From contig CAMNRM010000011.1 in the NCBI GenBank assembly GCA_946553025.1, positions 1 through 64,000 on the forward strand: 64,000 bases of DNA. The letters run 5' to 3'. The translations under genes and the position numbers were made by a program. The notes beneath the pieces are model-generated. The model was not told the origin of the DNA, did no database searches, and saw only the letters and a program-made list of their open reading frames with translations. The stretch's first letter is position 1. Each line of letters opens with the position of its first letter. Positions 53,455-62,633 of the stretch are shown here, in pieces. The stretch is from an uncultured Clostridium sp. GTDB lineage: Bacteria; Bacillota; Clostridia; Lachnospirales; Lachnospiraceae.

Positions 53455-54786
53455 ATGATACTGATAGGTAACGGACGTCTGGTGACAAGAGAATCATCTT
53501 GTCCATTTTATGAAAACGGAGCTGTCGTAACCGAGGGAAACCGGATTGTCAAGGTGGGTGATTATTTAACATTAAAGAAGGAATATCCCCAGGCAGAATT
53601 TATCGACGCCAGGGGCAGGGTGATTATGCCGGCCTTCATTAATACGCACGAGCATATCTACAGCGCGATGGCGAGGGGCCTTAGCATTAACGGGTATCAT
53701 CCGAATGGTTTTCTGGATATCTTAGATGGAATGTGGTGGACGATTGACCGCCATCTGACGATTGAGCAGACCAGGCAGAGCGCGATGACGACCTATATTG
53801 ACAGCATTAAAAACGGGGTGACAACGGTATTTGACCATCATGCAAGCTTTGGCGAGATCCCGGACAGTTTATCAGCAATCGAGGACGCGGCAAAGACCCT
53901 GGGCGTTCGTACCTGTCTTTGCTATGAGATTTCCGACCGCGACGGGAAGGAGAAGGCAAAAGAATCGGTGCTGGAGAATGAGCGTTTTATCAAACATGCG
54001 CTGGCAGATAAGAGCGGTATGATTGCGGGGATGATGGGAATGCACGCTTCCTTTACGATTTCCGATGAAACGATGGAACTGGCAAGGAGCCATAAGCCGG
54101 AGGGTGTGGGTTATCACATCCATGTGGCGGAGGGGATTGAGGATCTTCACCATTGCCTGAAAACCTATGGGAAGAGGATTTTAGATCGGCTGTACGACTG
54201 GGATATTCTGGGACCGAAAACGATTACGGCGCACTGCATCTATGTCAATGAGCATGAGATGCAGTTATTAAAGGAAACGGATACCTGTGTGGTACATAAT
54301 CCTGAGTCAAATATGGGCAATGCCTGCGGATGCCCGCCTACGATGGCGATTGTGCATCATGATATATTGACCGGACTGGGGACCGATGGGTATACGCATG
54401 ATGTTTTAGAGTCCTTTAAGGTGGCAAATGTCCTGCATAAGCACCATCTCTGCGATGCCAATGCGGCGTGGGGCGAGGTGCCCAAGATGCTGTTTGAGGG
54501 GAATGCAAAGATTGCGGGGAGATATTTTGCAGAAACCCTTGGCGTATTGAAAGAAGGGGCAGCGGCGGATGTGATTATTACGGATTATATTCCGCGGACA
54601 CCGATGAACGGGTCGAATGTGAACGGGCATATTTTGTTTGGGATGAATGGAAGAAGCGTGACCATGACGATGTGCAACGGGAAGGTTTTGATGAAGGATC
54701 GGGAACTGGTCGGTGTGGATGAAGAGAAGGTTTTGGCGGATGTCAGGGCTGAGGCCGGGAAGTTGTGGAAGAGTATTAATGGGTAA
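53455..54786 (+). CDS. ssnA: SsnA-type aminohydrolase
   Basis: 443 residues of the amidohydrolase (guanine deaminase/chlorohydrolase) superfamily. Metal ligands: His-x-His in FINTHEHIYSAMARGL, His in YHIHVAEG, His in ITAHCIYV, and Asp in GLGTDGYTHDV. In purine clusters SsnA acts on a ring intermediate as hydrolase/deaminase; the exact substrate is inferred. GGAGG at 53441-53445 can serve ATG 53449 or 53455; the latter gives the family-like start MILIGNG. First gene of the plus-strand arm. Confidence 0.9.
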   Translation: MILIGNGRLVTRESSCPFYENGAVVTEGNRIVKVGDYLTLKKEYPQAEFIDARGRVIMPAFINTHEHIYSAMARGLSINGYHPNGFLDILDGMWWTIDRHLTIEQTRQSAMTTYIDSIKNGVTTVFDHHASFGEIPDSLSAIEDAAKTLGVRTCLCYEISDRDGKEKAKESVLENERFIKHALADKSGMIAGMMGMHASFTISDETMELARSHKPEGVGYHIHVAEGIEDLHHCLKTYGKRILDRLYDWDILGPKTITAHCIYVNEHEMQLLKETDTCVVHNPESNMGNACGCPPTMAIVHHDILTGLGTDGYTHDVLESFKVANVLHKHHLCDANAAWGEVPKMLFEGNAKIAGRYFAETLGVLKEGAAADVIITDYIPRTPMNGSNVNGHILFGMNGRSVTMTMCNGKVLMKDRELVGVDEEKVLADVRAEAGKLWKSING

Positions 54787-54847
54787 ATCGGCGGCGGACT
54801 TTCAAAGTAAAATTTAAAATAAGATGAAGATAAGGAGAGTTTGAACA

Positions 54848-57835
54848 ATGAGTGATAAGATGACACCTATTCCGTTTTCGCAGTTGATGGAGTGGATTTT
54901 GGATGAACGTAAGAAGGGGAGCGTTTTTGGCATTAAGCGTCCGTTTATTGCAGGGGAAGGCAAGCCCTATGAGATTTTTGGGCGGAAGCTGGAAACTCCC
55001 TTTGGGCCGGCAGCGGGACCGCATACGCAGTTGGCGCAGAATATTATGGCGGCTTATTATGCGGGAAGCAGGTTTTTTGAGTTAAAGACGGTGCAGGTGA
55101 TTGACGGGGAGGATCTTCCGGTTTCCAAGCCCTGTATTAAGGCGGATGACGAGTGTTATAATGTGGAGTGGTCTACGGAGCTTTATGTGCCGCAGGCATT
55201 TGAGGAGTATGTAAAGGCATGGTTTGCCTGCCAGGTGATGGCGAAAGAATTTGGGCTGGGCGCGATGGACGGGTTCCAGTTTAATATGAGTGTGGGTTAT
55301 GATCTGGCGGGGATTCAGACGGAGAAGGTGGATTCGTTTATTGAAGGGATGAAGGATGCTTCGGGGACGGATGTTTTTAAGGAGTGCAGGGGATGGCTTT
55401 TGGAGAATCTTGATCGGTTCAGTGCGTTGACGAAGGAGGATGTGGAAGGGATTTCTCCGAATATCTGCAACAGTATTACGCTTTCTACGCTGCACGGATG
55501 TCCTCCGGCGGAGATTGAGAGGATTGCTACGTATTTATTGACGGAGAAGGGGACGAATACGTTTATTAAGTGTAATCCTACCTTATTGGGCTATGATTAT
55601 GCGCGGAGCATGATGGATAAGATGGGGTATGATTATGTGGCGTTTGGGGATTTTCATTTTAAGGATGATCTGCAGTATGAGGATGCGGTTCCGATGCTTA
55701 AGCGGCTGCAGGCACTGGCGGATGATAAAGCGCTGGCGTTTGGGGTGAAGATTACGAATACGTTTCCGGTGGATATTAAGGCCGGGGAACTTCCGGGGGA
55801 GGAGATGTATATGTCCGGGAAGTCCCTGTATGCACTTTCGATGTCCGTGGCGGCGAAGCTGGCGAAGGATTTTGACGGGAAGCTTCGGATTTCCTATTCG
55901 GGCGGTGCGGATGCGCTGAATATTGAGGATATCGTGGCGGCGGGGATCTGGCCGGTGACGATGGCGACGACGATGTTAAAGCCGGGCGGTTATCAGCGGC
56001 TGGAGCAGATTGGTCAGTTGTTTGCGGGGCTGGATGCTGCTAAGTTTAGCGGTGTGGATGCTGTGCGGGTGGCGGAGCTGGTGGAGGAGGTTTCCTCTAA
56101 TCCTTATCATGTGAAGGCGGTTAAGCCTCTGCCTTCGCGCAAGATGAAGAAGGAAGTGCCGCTCGTGGACTGCTTTGTGGCACCGTGTAAGGAAGGTTGT
56201 CCGATTCATCAGGATATTACGGCGTATTTGAAGCTGGTGGGTGAAGGGAAGTTTTTGGAGGCTTTGGAAGTGATTACGGAAAAGAATCCGCTGCCCTTTA
56301 TTACCGGAACGATCTGTGCCCATAACTGTATGAGCAAGTGTACCAGAAACTTCTATGAAGATCCGGTAAATATCCGCCGGAGTAAGCTGGAAGCGGCTGA
56401 GGGCGGTTACGAGGCATTGATGGCAGGACTGAAGAAGCCGGTGCAGGATGCCGGAAAGAAGGCGGCTGTCGTGGGCGGAGGGCCTGCGGGATTAAGTGCA
56501 GCTTATTTCCTGGCAAGGGCCGGATGGCAGGTTCGGGTATTTGATAAGGATGAGAAGTTCGGCGGCGTGGTCCGCAATATTATTCCGGGATTCCGTATCA
56601 GCGAAGAGGCGATTGAGAAGGATGTTGCCCTAATTAAGGCGATGGGCGCGGAACTGTCGGGCGGCGTGGAAATCAGTGATTTGGCAGAGCTTAAAGCGCA
56701 GTATGACGCGGTGGTTGTGGCTGTGGGGGCCGGTGAGCCCGGTATTCTGCGGCTGGAAGGCGAAAAGCCGGTGAATGCGCTGGAGTTTTTGCGGGCGTTT
56801 AAGGAGAGTGACGGAAAGGTTGATTTAGGAAAGAATGTCGTGGTGATCGGCGGCGGGAATACGGCGATGGATACGGCGAGGGCTGCAAAGAGAAACAGCG
56901 GCACAGAGAAGGTTTCCCTGGTTTACCGGAGGACGAAGAGGTACATGCCGGCGGACGCGGAAGAACTGGAGATGGCGATTTCGGACGGCGTGGAGTTTGC
57001 AGAACTTCTGGCACCGGTGAAATTGGAGAACGGGAAGCTGACCTGCCAGAAGATGGTGCTTGGCGATTATGACGAGAGCGGACGGCGCGGCGTTGTGGAA
57101 ACGGATGAACTGGTTGAGGTTTTGGCGGATACGGTGATTGCCGCGGTTGGCGAGAAGGTTCCGACAGGGTTTTATCAGAAGAATGGTATTTCCGTGGACG
57201 ATCGGGGACGGGTTTTGGTGAACCCGGATACGATGGAAACGAGTGTGCGCGGAATCTATGCCGTGGGCGACGGCGTAAAGGGACCGGCTACGGTGGTTGA
57301 GGGTATCCGTGACGGGCGTCTGGCGGCGGAAGCGATTGCAAAGAAGGCATTGGCAAGGGATATCGGGGAAAGCGCGGATGAAGAGGTGATTTATGCGAAG
57401 AAAGGGCAGCTCTTAAGAGAGAGCAGCGAACCGGAGAGCAGCCGTTGTCTGACCTGTTCGGCGATCTGCGAGAATTGTGTGGAAGTTTGTCCGAACCGGG
57501 CGAATGTTTCCGTGAAAGTTCCGGGAAAGGCCATGCATCAGATTATCCATGTGGATTATATGTGCAATGAATGCGGGAACTGCAAGAGTTTTTGTCCGTA
57601 TGACAGCGCACCGTATCTGGATAAGTTTACTTTGTTTGCCAATGCGGCGGATATGGATAACAGCAAGAACCAGGGCTTTGTGGTTTTGGATAAGGAAGCC
57701 GGGAAATGTAAGGTTCGGCTGTTTGGAAAGGTGCTGGATTATGTGGCGGGCACGACGCCGGAGGAAGTACCGGAAGGGCTTCGCGGGATTATCGATACGG
57801 TAATTAAGGAGTATGGGTATCTGCTGATGAAGTAA
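54848..57835 (+). CDS. ygfK: YgfK-type iron-sulfur flavoprotein
   Basis: 995 residues, a putative electron-transfer reductase often called selenate reductase subunit. Order: a dihydroorotate/dihydropyrimidine dehydrogenase-like TIM-barrel domain (FGPAAGPHTQLAQNI; STLHGCPPAEIERIA), a Cys-rich GltD-like bridge (CKEGCPIHQDI; CAHNCMSKCTRNF), FAD (VVGGGPAGLSAAYF) and NAD(P) (VVVIGGGNTAMDTARAAKR) sites, and C-terminal [4Fe-4S] motifs (CLTCSAICENCVEVCP; CNECGNCKSFCP). It likely replaces the missing FAD subunit of the xanthine dehydrogenase-like enzyme or drives ring reduction. The gap to ssnA is 61 bases and AAGGAGAGTTTGAACA precedes the start. Confidence 0.92.
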   Translation: MSDKMTPIPFSQLMEWILDERKKGSVFGIKRPFIAGEGKPYEIFGRKLETPFGPAAGPHTQLAQNIMAAYYAGSRFFELKTVQVIDGEDLPVSKPCIKADDECYNVEWSTELYVPQAFEEYVKAWFACQVMAKEFGLGAMDGFQFNMSVGYDLAGIQTEKVDSFIEGMKDASGTDVFKECRGWLLENLDRFSALTKEDVEGISPNICNSITLSTLHGCPPAEIERIATYLLTEKGTNTFIKCNPTLLGYDYARSMMDKMGYDYVAFGDFHFKDDLQYEDAVPMLKRLQALADDKALAFGVKITNTFPVDIKAGELPGEEMYMSGKSLYALSMSVAAKLAKDFDGKLRISYSGGADALNIEDIVAAGIWPVTMATTMLKPGGYQRLEQIGQLFAGLDAAKFSGVDAVRVAELVEEVSSNPYHVKAVKPLPSRKMKKEVPLVDCFVAPCKEGCPIHQDITAYLKLVGEGKFLEALEVITEKNPLPFITGTICAHNCMSKCTRNFYEDPVNIRRSKLEAAEGGYEALMAGLKKPVQDAGKKAAVVGGGPAGLSAAYFLARAGWQVRVFDKDEKFGGVVRNIIPGFRISEEAIEKDVALIKAMGAELSGGVEISDLAELKAQYDAVVVAVGAGEPGILRLEGEKPVNALEFLRAFKESDGKVDLGKNVVVIGGGNTAMDTARAAKRNSGTEKVSLVYRRTKRYMPADAEELEMAISDGVEFAELLAPVKLENGKLTCQKMVLGDYDESGRRGVVETDELVEVLADTVIAAVGEKVPTGFYQKNGISVDDRGRVLVNPDTMETSVRGIYAVGDGVKGPATVVEGIRDGRLAAEAIAKKALARDIGESADEEVIYAKKGQLLRESSEPESSRCLTCSAICENCVEVCPNRANVSVKVPGKAMHQIIHVDYMCNECGNCKSFCPYDSAPYLDKFTLFANAADMDNSKNQGFVVLDKEAGKCKVRLFGKVLDYVAGTTPEEVPEGLRGIIDTVIKEYGYLLMK

Positions 57836-57853
57836 GAGAAAGGCTGTGACAGT

Positions 57854-58093
57854 ATGGCAAGGCAGAAAACAAAAAAGGTCGTGATTGCTTTTCCTACGAC
57901 GACACAGGCCATATTGATGGAGCAGTTTTGCAGGGAGCAGGGATTGGCGGGAAGGCTGATCCCTGTTCCGCGACAGATTTCTGCGGGATGCGGGATGGCC
58001 TGGAGTGCTCCGGCAGAGTGTCGGTCGGAGCTGGAACAGTTGATTGAGGCGAAAGAGATTGAAGTGGAGGGTTTGCATGAGCTTATGTTGTAA
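57854..58093 (+). CDS. DUF3343 protein, putative Se/S carrier
   Basis: 79 residues. The family motif IPVPRQISAGCGMAW carries the single conserved Cys, with KVVIAFPTTTQAILMEQFCRE as first strand and helix. DUF3343 proteins are small and found next to selenium-metabolism genes such as yedF, where a role as selenium or sulfur carrier has been proposed. Placement between ygfK and the selenium-dependent hydroxylase fits loading of labile selenium onto the molybdenum site. Its end overlaps the next start by 17 bases. Confidence 0.82.
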   Translation: MARQKTKKVVIAFPTTTQAILMEQFCREQGLAGRLIPVPRQISAGCGMAWSAPAECRSELEQLIEAKEIEVEGLHELML

Positions 58094-60671
58094 GGTTTGG
58101 ATTAATGGGAAAGAAATGTTGGTTGACCCGGAGAGAAAGCTGATCGATGTGCTGCGTAAGGACTGTAAATGCAAGTCCGTGAAGGACGGGTGCAGCGAGG
58201 GTGCCTGCGGGACGTGTACGGTTTTAGTGGACGGGAAGGCGACGAAAGCCTGTGTGCAGAAGATGAGCAGGATGGAAGGGAAGCATATTTTGACCGTCGA
58301 AGGGTTCAGCCAGAGAGAGAAGGACGTGTATGTGTATGCGTTTGGCGAGGCCGGAGCGGTGCAGTGCGGTTTTTGTATTCCCGGAATGGTGATTTGCGCC
58401 AAGGGGCTTTTGGATGTGAATCCGAATCCCAGCCGGGTGGAAATCGCCCATGCGATCCGCAATAATTTCTGCCGCTGTACGGGGTATAAGAAGATTATTG
58501 ACGGGATTGAACTGGCGGCAAGGATTCTGCGGGAGAATCTTTCGCTGGAAGATTTGGCGTCGGAAGGCGGAAAGAAAGATGATGGGAAGATTCTGGTGGG
58601 GGATGCGATTCACCGGATTGATGTGGAAGGAAAGGTTTTAGGGACGGGCGAGTACGTGGATGATGTGGAACTGCCGGATATGATTTACGGAAGTGCTGTC
58701 CGCAGTCAGTATCCCAGGGCCAGGGTGCTTGCGATTCATACGGAGGAGGCGAAGAAGCTTCCCGGCGTGGTCTGTGTGCTGACGGCAGAGGATGTCCCGG
58801 GGAAGAATAAGGTGGGGCATTTAAAGCAGGACTGGGATACCATGATTGCCGTGGGGGATGTTACACGGTATCTGGGCGATGCGATTGCGATTGTGGCGGC
58901 GGAAACACCGGAGATTTTAGAGCAGGCGAAGGCTTTGGTGAAGGTGGACTATGAGGTATTGACGCCGATGACCTGCCCGGCGGACAGTCTGGCGGAGGGT
59001 GCGCCGCATCTGCACGAGGGCGGAAATATCTTAAGCCATGAGCATCTTGTGCGGGGCAATGCGGACGAGGTGATTGCAAAGTCGAAGTTTAAGGTGACGC
59101 GGCATTATGAAACGCCCTGGACGGAACATGCGTTTTTGGAGCCGGAGGCGGCGATTGCGTTTCCGTTTGAGGACGGCGTGTTTATTTATTCCACGGATCA
59201 GGGGACGTATGATACCCGGCATGAAACGTCGATTCTTTTGGGACTTCCGCCGGAGAAGGTGATTGTGGAAAATAAGCTGGTCGGCGGCGGATTTGGCGGC
59301 AAGGAGGACGTGACGGTGCAGCACCATGCGGCATTGATTGCGTATCTGACAAAGAGGACGGTCAAGTGCAGGCTGACCAGGAAGGAAAGCATTATAATTC
59401 ATCCCAAGCGCCATCCGATGAGCATTGATATGACGACGGCCTGTGACGAGAACGGGATGCTTACGGCAATGAAGGCGGTGGTGGTTTCGGATACGGGGGC
59501 CTATGCTTCCCTGGGCGGGCCGGTACTGCAGAGGGCCTGTACCCATGCGGCAGGGCCGTATAATTACCAGGTAGTGGATATTGACGGGACAGCCGTGTAT
59601 ACGAATAATCCGCCGGCGGGGGCGTTCCGCGGGTTTGGGGTAACGCAGACCTGTTTTGCTACGGAGTGCAATATTAATCTTTTGGCGGAGATGGTGGGGA
59701 TTTCTCCCTGGGAGATCCGCTATCGAAATGCAATACGTCCGGGGCAGGTGCTTCCAAACGGGCAGATTGCCGATGATTCTACGGGGCTTGCGGAAACCTT
59801 AGAGCAGGTGAAGGAGATTTATGAGAGCAGTCCCTATGCGGGGATTGCCTGTGCGATGAAGAATGCCGGCGTGGGCGTGGGCCTTCCCGATACGGGACGG
59901 GCGCGGCTTGTGGTTGAGGACGGGAAGGTGCATATCCATGCGGGGGCTTCCTGTATCGGTCAGGGGCTGGGAACCGTTCTTGTGCAGGTGGTTTGTGAAA
60001 CACTTAACGAAGGGCTGGAGAGAGTGGTCTATCATCAGCCGAATACGGATAAGGCACCGGATTCCGGGACGACTTCCGGGTCAAGGCAGACCCTGGTTAC
60101 GGGCGAGGCGGCGAGAAGGGCGGCTGCGGATATTGCGGCAGAACTTGCAAAGGCCGGAGGGGACTGGTCGAAACTGGAGGGCCGGGAGTTTTATGCGGAA
60201 TATCTGGCAAAAACCGATAAGATGGGTGCTCCGGTGCCGAATCCGGTATCGCATGTGGCTTATGGGTATGCGACGCAGGTTTGTATTTTAAATGATGACG
60301 GGACAGTGAAGGAACTTGTGGCGGCGCATGATGTGGGCAAGGCCGTGAATCCCAAGAGTGTTGAGGGTCAGATCGAGGGCGGCGTGATTATGGGATTGGG
60401 TTATGCGCTTACGGAGCAGTATCCGCTTAAAAGTTGTGTGCCGACGGCGAAGTTTGGGACTTTGGGGCTGTTCAGGGCGGATAAGACGCCGGATGTGAAG
60501 AGTATTGTTGTGGAGAAGAAGGGGATTCCTGTGGCTTATGGGGCGATTGGGGTTGGGGAGATTACCTCGATTCCGACGGCTCCGGCGGTGCAGGGGGCGT
60601 ATTACCGGTGGAATGGGGAGTTTCAGACGGAACTGCCGCTTAGGGGGACGCCTTATGCGAAGAAGAAGTAA
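58077..60671 (+). CDS. xdhD: Selenium-dependent xanthine dehydrogenase-like molybdenum hydroxylase
   Basis: 864 residues, fusing small and large subunits. N-terminal [2Fe-2S] domains: CSEGACGTCTV, then CGFCIPGM and CRCTGYKKI. The molybdopterin domain has VGGGFGGKEDVT, GAFRGFGVTQ and, near the C terminus, the catalytic Glu in GVGEITSIPTAPAVQGAYY. No FAD domain is present and no FAD-subunit gene lies nearby, so electrons probably pass to or from YgfK. Neighbouring yedE, yedF and DUF3343 genes mark it as the selenium-dependent class, in which selenium is a bound ligand, not selenocysteine. ATG 58077 follows GGAGGGTTTGC. The symbol follows the E. coli cluster and is approximate. Confidence 0.9.
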   Translation: MSLCCKVWINGKEMLVDPERKLIDVLRKDCKCKSVKDGCSEGACGTCTVLVDGKATKACVQKMSRMEGKHILTVEGFSQREKDVYVYAFGEAGAVQCGFCIPGMVICAKGLLDVNPNPSRVEIAHAIRNNFCRCTGYKKIIDGIELAARILRENLSLEDLASEGGKKDDGKILVGDAIHRIDVEGKVLGTGEYVDDVELPDMIYGSAVRSQYPRARVLAIHTEEAKKLPGVVCVLTAEDVPGKNKVGHLKQDWDTMIAVGDVTRYLGDAIAIVAAETPEILEQAKALVKVDYEVLTPMTCPADSLAEGAPHLHEGGNILSHEHLVRGNADEVIAKSKFKVTRHYETPWTEHAFLEPEAAIAFPFEDGVFIYSTDQGTYDTRHETSILLGLPPEKVIVENKLVGGGFGGKEDVTVQHHAALIAYLTKRTVKCRLTRKESIIIHPKRHPMSIDMTTACDENGMLTAMKAVVVSDTGAYASLGGPVLQRACTHAAGPYNYQVVDIDGTAVYTNNPPAGAFRGFGVTQTCFATECNINLLAEMVGISPWEIRYRNAIRPGQVLPNGQIADDSTGLAETLEQVKEIYESSPYAGIACAMKNAGVGVGLPDTGRARLVVEDGKVHIHAGASCIGQGLGTVLVQVVCETLNEGLERVVYHQPNTDKAPDSGTTSGSRQTLVTGEAARRAAADIAAELAKAGGDWSKLEGREFYAEYLAKTDKMGAPVPNPVSHVAYGYATQVCILNDDGTVKELVAAHDVGKAVNPKSVEGQIEGGVIMGLGYALTEQYPLKSCVPTAKFGTLGLFRADKTPDVKSIVVEKKGIPVAYGAIGVGEITSIPTAPAVQGAYYRWNGEFQTELPLRGTPYAKKK

Positions 60672-60752
60672 GGGATTTTTTTAAGGAATGAGGGTGAGGG
60701 TGGGATTGAGATGATGTTATGGTGTGGTGGAGGTTACATGCTGTTACGCTGC

Positions 60753-60879
60753 GGCGGGGCAATGTTCCATCGTCACCACGCTCTCGCTCCGCATAAAACG
60801 TAGCGGACGCTAAACTCGTGAAAGACCTCGTTAAGCGCCGACGTTTGATAGGGGATTCCTTATGGAACATTGTCCCGCC
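60753..60879 (+). repeat. Structured repeat family 2, copy C
   Basis: Arms GGCGGGGCAATGTTCCAT (60753-60770) and ATGGAACATTGTCCCGCC (60862-60879) pair except for one G-T. The core matches copies A and B (CACCACGCTCTCGCTCCGCA, GCGGACGCTAA, AGACCTCG, GATAGGGGATTCC). It lies in the 366-base gap between the dehydrogenase and hyuA genes. The rest of the gap holds a short repeat (TTGTTTGAGGTTGGATGG, twice near 60900) and no gene. Confidence 0.85.
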
Positions 60880-61037
60880 TTCGCTGTTTGACCGGTTGTT
60901 TGAGGTTGGATGGGTTGTTTGAGGTTGGATGGTTAGTGTTTAAATAGGGGTGTTGGAAACTAATTGTTTACTTAATGAAGTTGTGTTATTGTTTTATGAT
61001 GTTTTATGTTGAATTTATTATGGAAGGAGGTTGATGG

Positions 61038-62405
61038 ATGAAGACGTTGTTTAAGGGTGGACAGGTGGTTTCTTCTTCTGGTGTAGTGGGGATGGATGTG
61101 CTTGTTGATGGAGAGAAGATTGTTGAAGTGGGGGAAGGGCTTTCTTTGGATAACGGAAATATTGTTGATGTGGAGGGGAAGCTTCTTTTTCCGGGATTTA
61201 TTGACGGGCATACGCATTTTGATTTGCATGTAGCGGGGACGGTGACGGCGGACGATTTTGCTACGGGGACGAAGGCTGCGGTTAAGGGCGGGACGACGAC
61301 GATTGTGGACTTTGCCACGCAGTATCCCGGGGAAACGCTGATGGAAGGGCTTGCTAACTGGCATAAGAAGGCGGACGGGAAGTGTTCTTGTGATTATGGG
61401 TTTCATATGTCGGTTACGGACTGGAATCCTGAAGTTAGCCGTGAACTTTTGCGGATGATGGAGGAGGGGGTTAGTTCGTTTAAGCTGTATATGACTTACG
61501 ATACCCAGGTGGATGATAAGACGATTTATGAGATTTTAAAGCGGCTTAAGGAAATTGGGGGGATTGCCGGGGTGCATTGTGAGAACAGCGGGGTGATTGC
61601 GGCACTGCAGGAGGAAGCGGTTCGCGCCGGGAAGATGGGGGTGTTAAGCCATGTGCTTACCCGTCCGGCCCAGGCGGAGGCCGAGGCGGTGTCGAGGCTT
61701 TTGCGGCTGGCGCAGATTGCAAAAGCGCCGGTGTTGGTGGTGCATCTTACTTGTGAGGAAGGCTTGAAGGAAATCCTGTCGGCCCGGGAGAGGGGGCAGG
61801 AGGTTTTTGCGGAAACCTGTCCGCAGTATTTGCTGATGAATAAGGAATTGTATGAACTGCCGGGATTTGAGGGGGCGAGGTATGTGATTGCGCCGCCGCT
61901 TCGCTCGGCAAGGGATGAGGAAGTGCTGTGGAAGGCGCTGAAAGACGGGCAGATTCAGATTATTTCTACGGATCACTGCAGCTTTACGACGGAGCAGAAA
62001 GAACTTGGGCGGGAGGATTTCCGCAGGATTCCCGGGGGAATGCCGGGAGTGGAAACGAGAGGGATTCTGCTGTACAGTGAAGGGGTGCGTAAGGGAAGGA
62101 TTACGGAAGGTGAGATGTGCCGGCTGCTTTCGGAGAATCCGGCGAAGCTGTTTGGGATGTATCCGAAAAAAGGCGTGATTGCCCCGGGGAGCGATGCGGA
62201 TATTGTGGTGATTGATCCGGCGGCTTCGGAAGTAATCCGGGCAGAAGAGCAGCTGCAGAATGTGGATTATGCGCCGTTTGAGGGGCTGAACGTCCAGGGA
62301 AAGATTGCGCAGGTGTATCTGCGGGGCGAAAAGGTTGTTGAGGACGGGAAGGTGCTGAAGGAACTGACGGGGCGGTATGTTGCCCGGGGGAAGTATAGTC
62401 TGTAG
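61038..62405 (+). CDS. hyuA: Hydantoinase/dihydropyrimidinase-type cyclic amidohydrolase
   Basis: 455 residues. Metal site: DGHTHFDLHVAG (His-x-His), the carboxylated Lys in FKLYMTY, His in AGVHCENSG, His in VVHLTCEEG and Asp in STDHCSF. Opens cyclic amide rings such as hydantoins and dihydropyrimidines; in this locus a ring of a reduced purine is the likely target. AAGGAGGTTGATGG precedes ATG 61038. The repeat element upstream separates it from the dehydrogenase gene, so co-transcription is likely but unproven. Confidence 0.92.
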   Translation: MKTLFKGGQVVSSSGVVGMDVLVDGEKIVEVGEGLSLDNGNIVDVEGKLLFPGFIDGHTHFDLHVAGTVTADDFATGTKAAVKGGTTTIVDFATQYPGETLMEGLANWHKKADGKCSCDYGFHMSVTDWNPEVSRELLRMMEEGVSSFKLYMTYDTQVDDKTIYEILKRLKEIGGIAGVHCENSGVIAALQEEAVRAGKMGVLSHVLTRPAQAEAEAVSRLLRLAQIAKAPVLVVHLTCEEGLKEILSARERGQEVFAETCPQYLLMNKELYELPGFEGARYVIAPPLRSARDEEVLWKALKDGQIQIISTDHCSFTTEQKELGREDFRRIPGGMPGVETRGILLYSEGVRKGRITEGEMCRLLSENPAKLFGMYPKKGVIAPGSDADIVVIDPAASEVIRAEEQLQNVDYAPFEGLNVQGKIAQVYLRGEKVVEDGKVLKELTGRYVARGKYSL

Positions 62406-62536
62406 GGTAATGTTGGCGTATTTTATCCTATTTTTGCTGTGTGGTTTTGCTGCGGATTTGGTGTCTGGATTTGCGGATGCCGGGTTCGCAGCAGACTTAT
62501 ACGAGCGTTATGTTTTTAAAAATATAACGATGGTGT

Positions 62537-62606
62537 TTTGCTGTACGGTGATGGTCGTTTGATGTATAACAATGGTGTGCTGCTGTACGGTGATGGTTGT
62601 TTGTTG
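62537..62606 (+). repeat. Direct repeat in the yedE leader
   Basis: TGCTGTACGGTGATGGTCGT at about 62540 recurs 43 bases later with one change (TGCTGTACGGTGATGGTTGT near 62581). Together with the interval this is a two-unit tandem duplication just before the yedE ribosome site. It keeps an open frame upstream of ATG 62634 but shows no coding homology. Confidence 0.6.
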
Positions 62607-62633
62607 ATGGAGAGAACGAAAGAGAGGTTTTTT

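Noticed and set aside
57413-58462. 349-residue minus-strand open frame across ygfK, DUF3343 and the hydroxylase
   Set aside because: Low-stop antisense frame over three conserved genes, with a composition rich in His, Arg and Pro typical of shadow frames.
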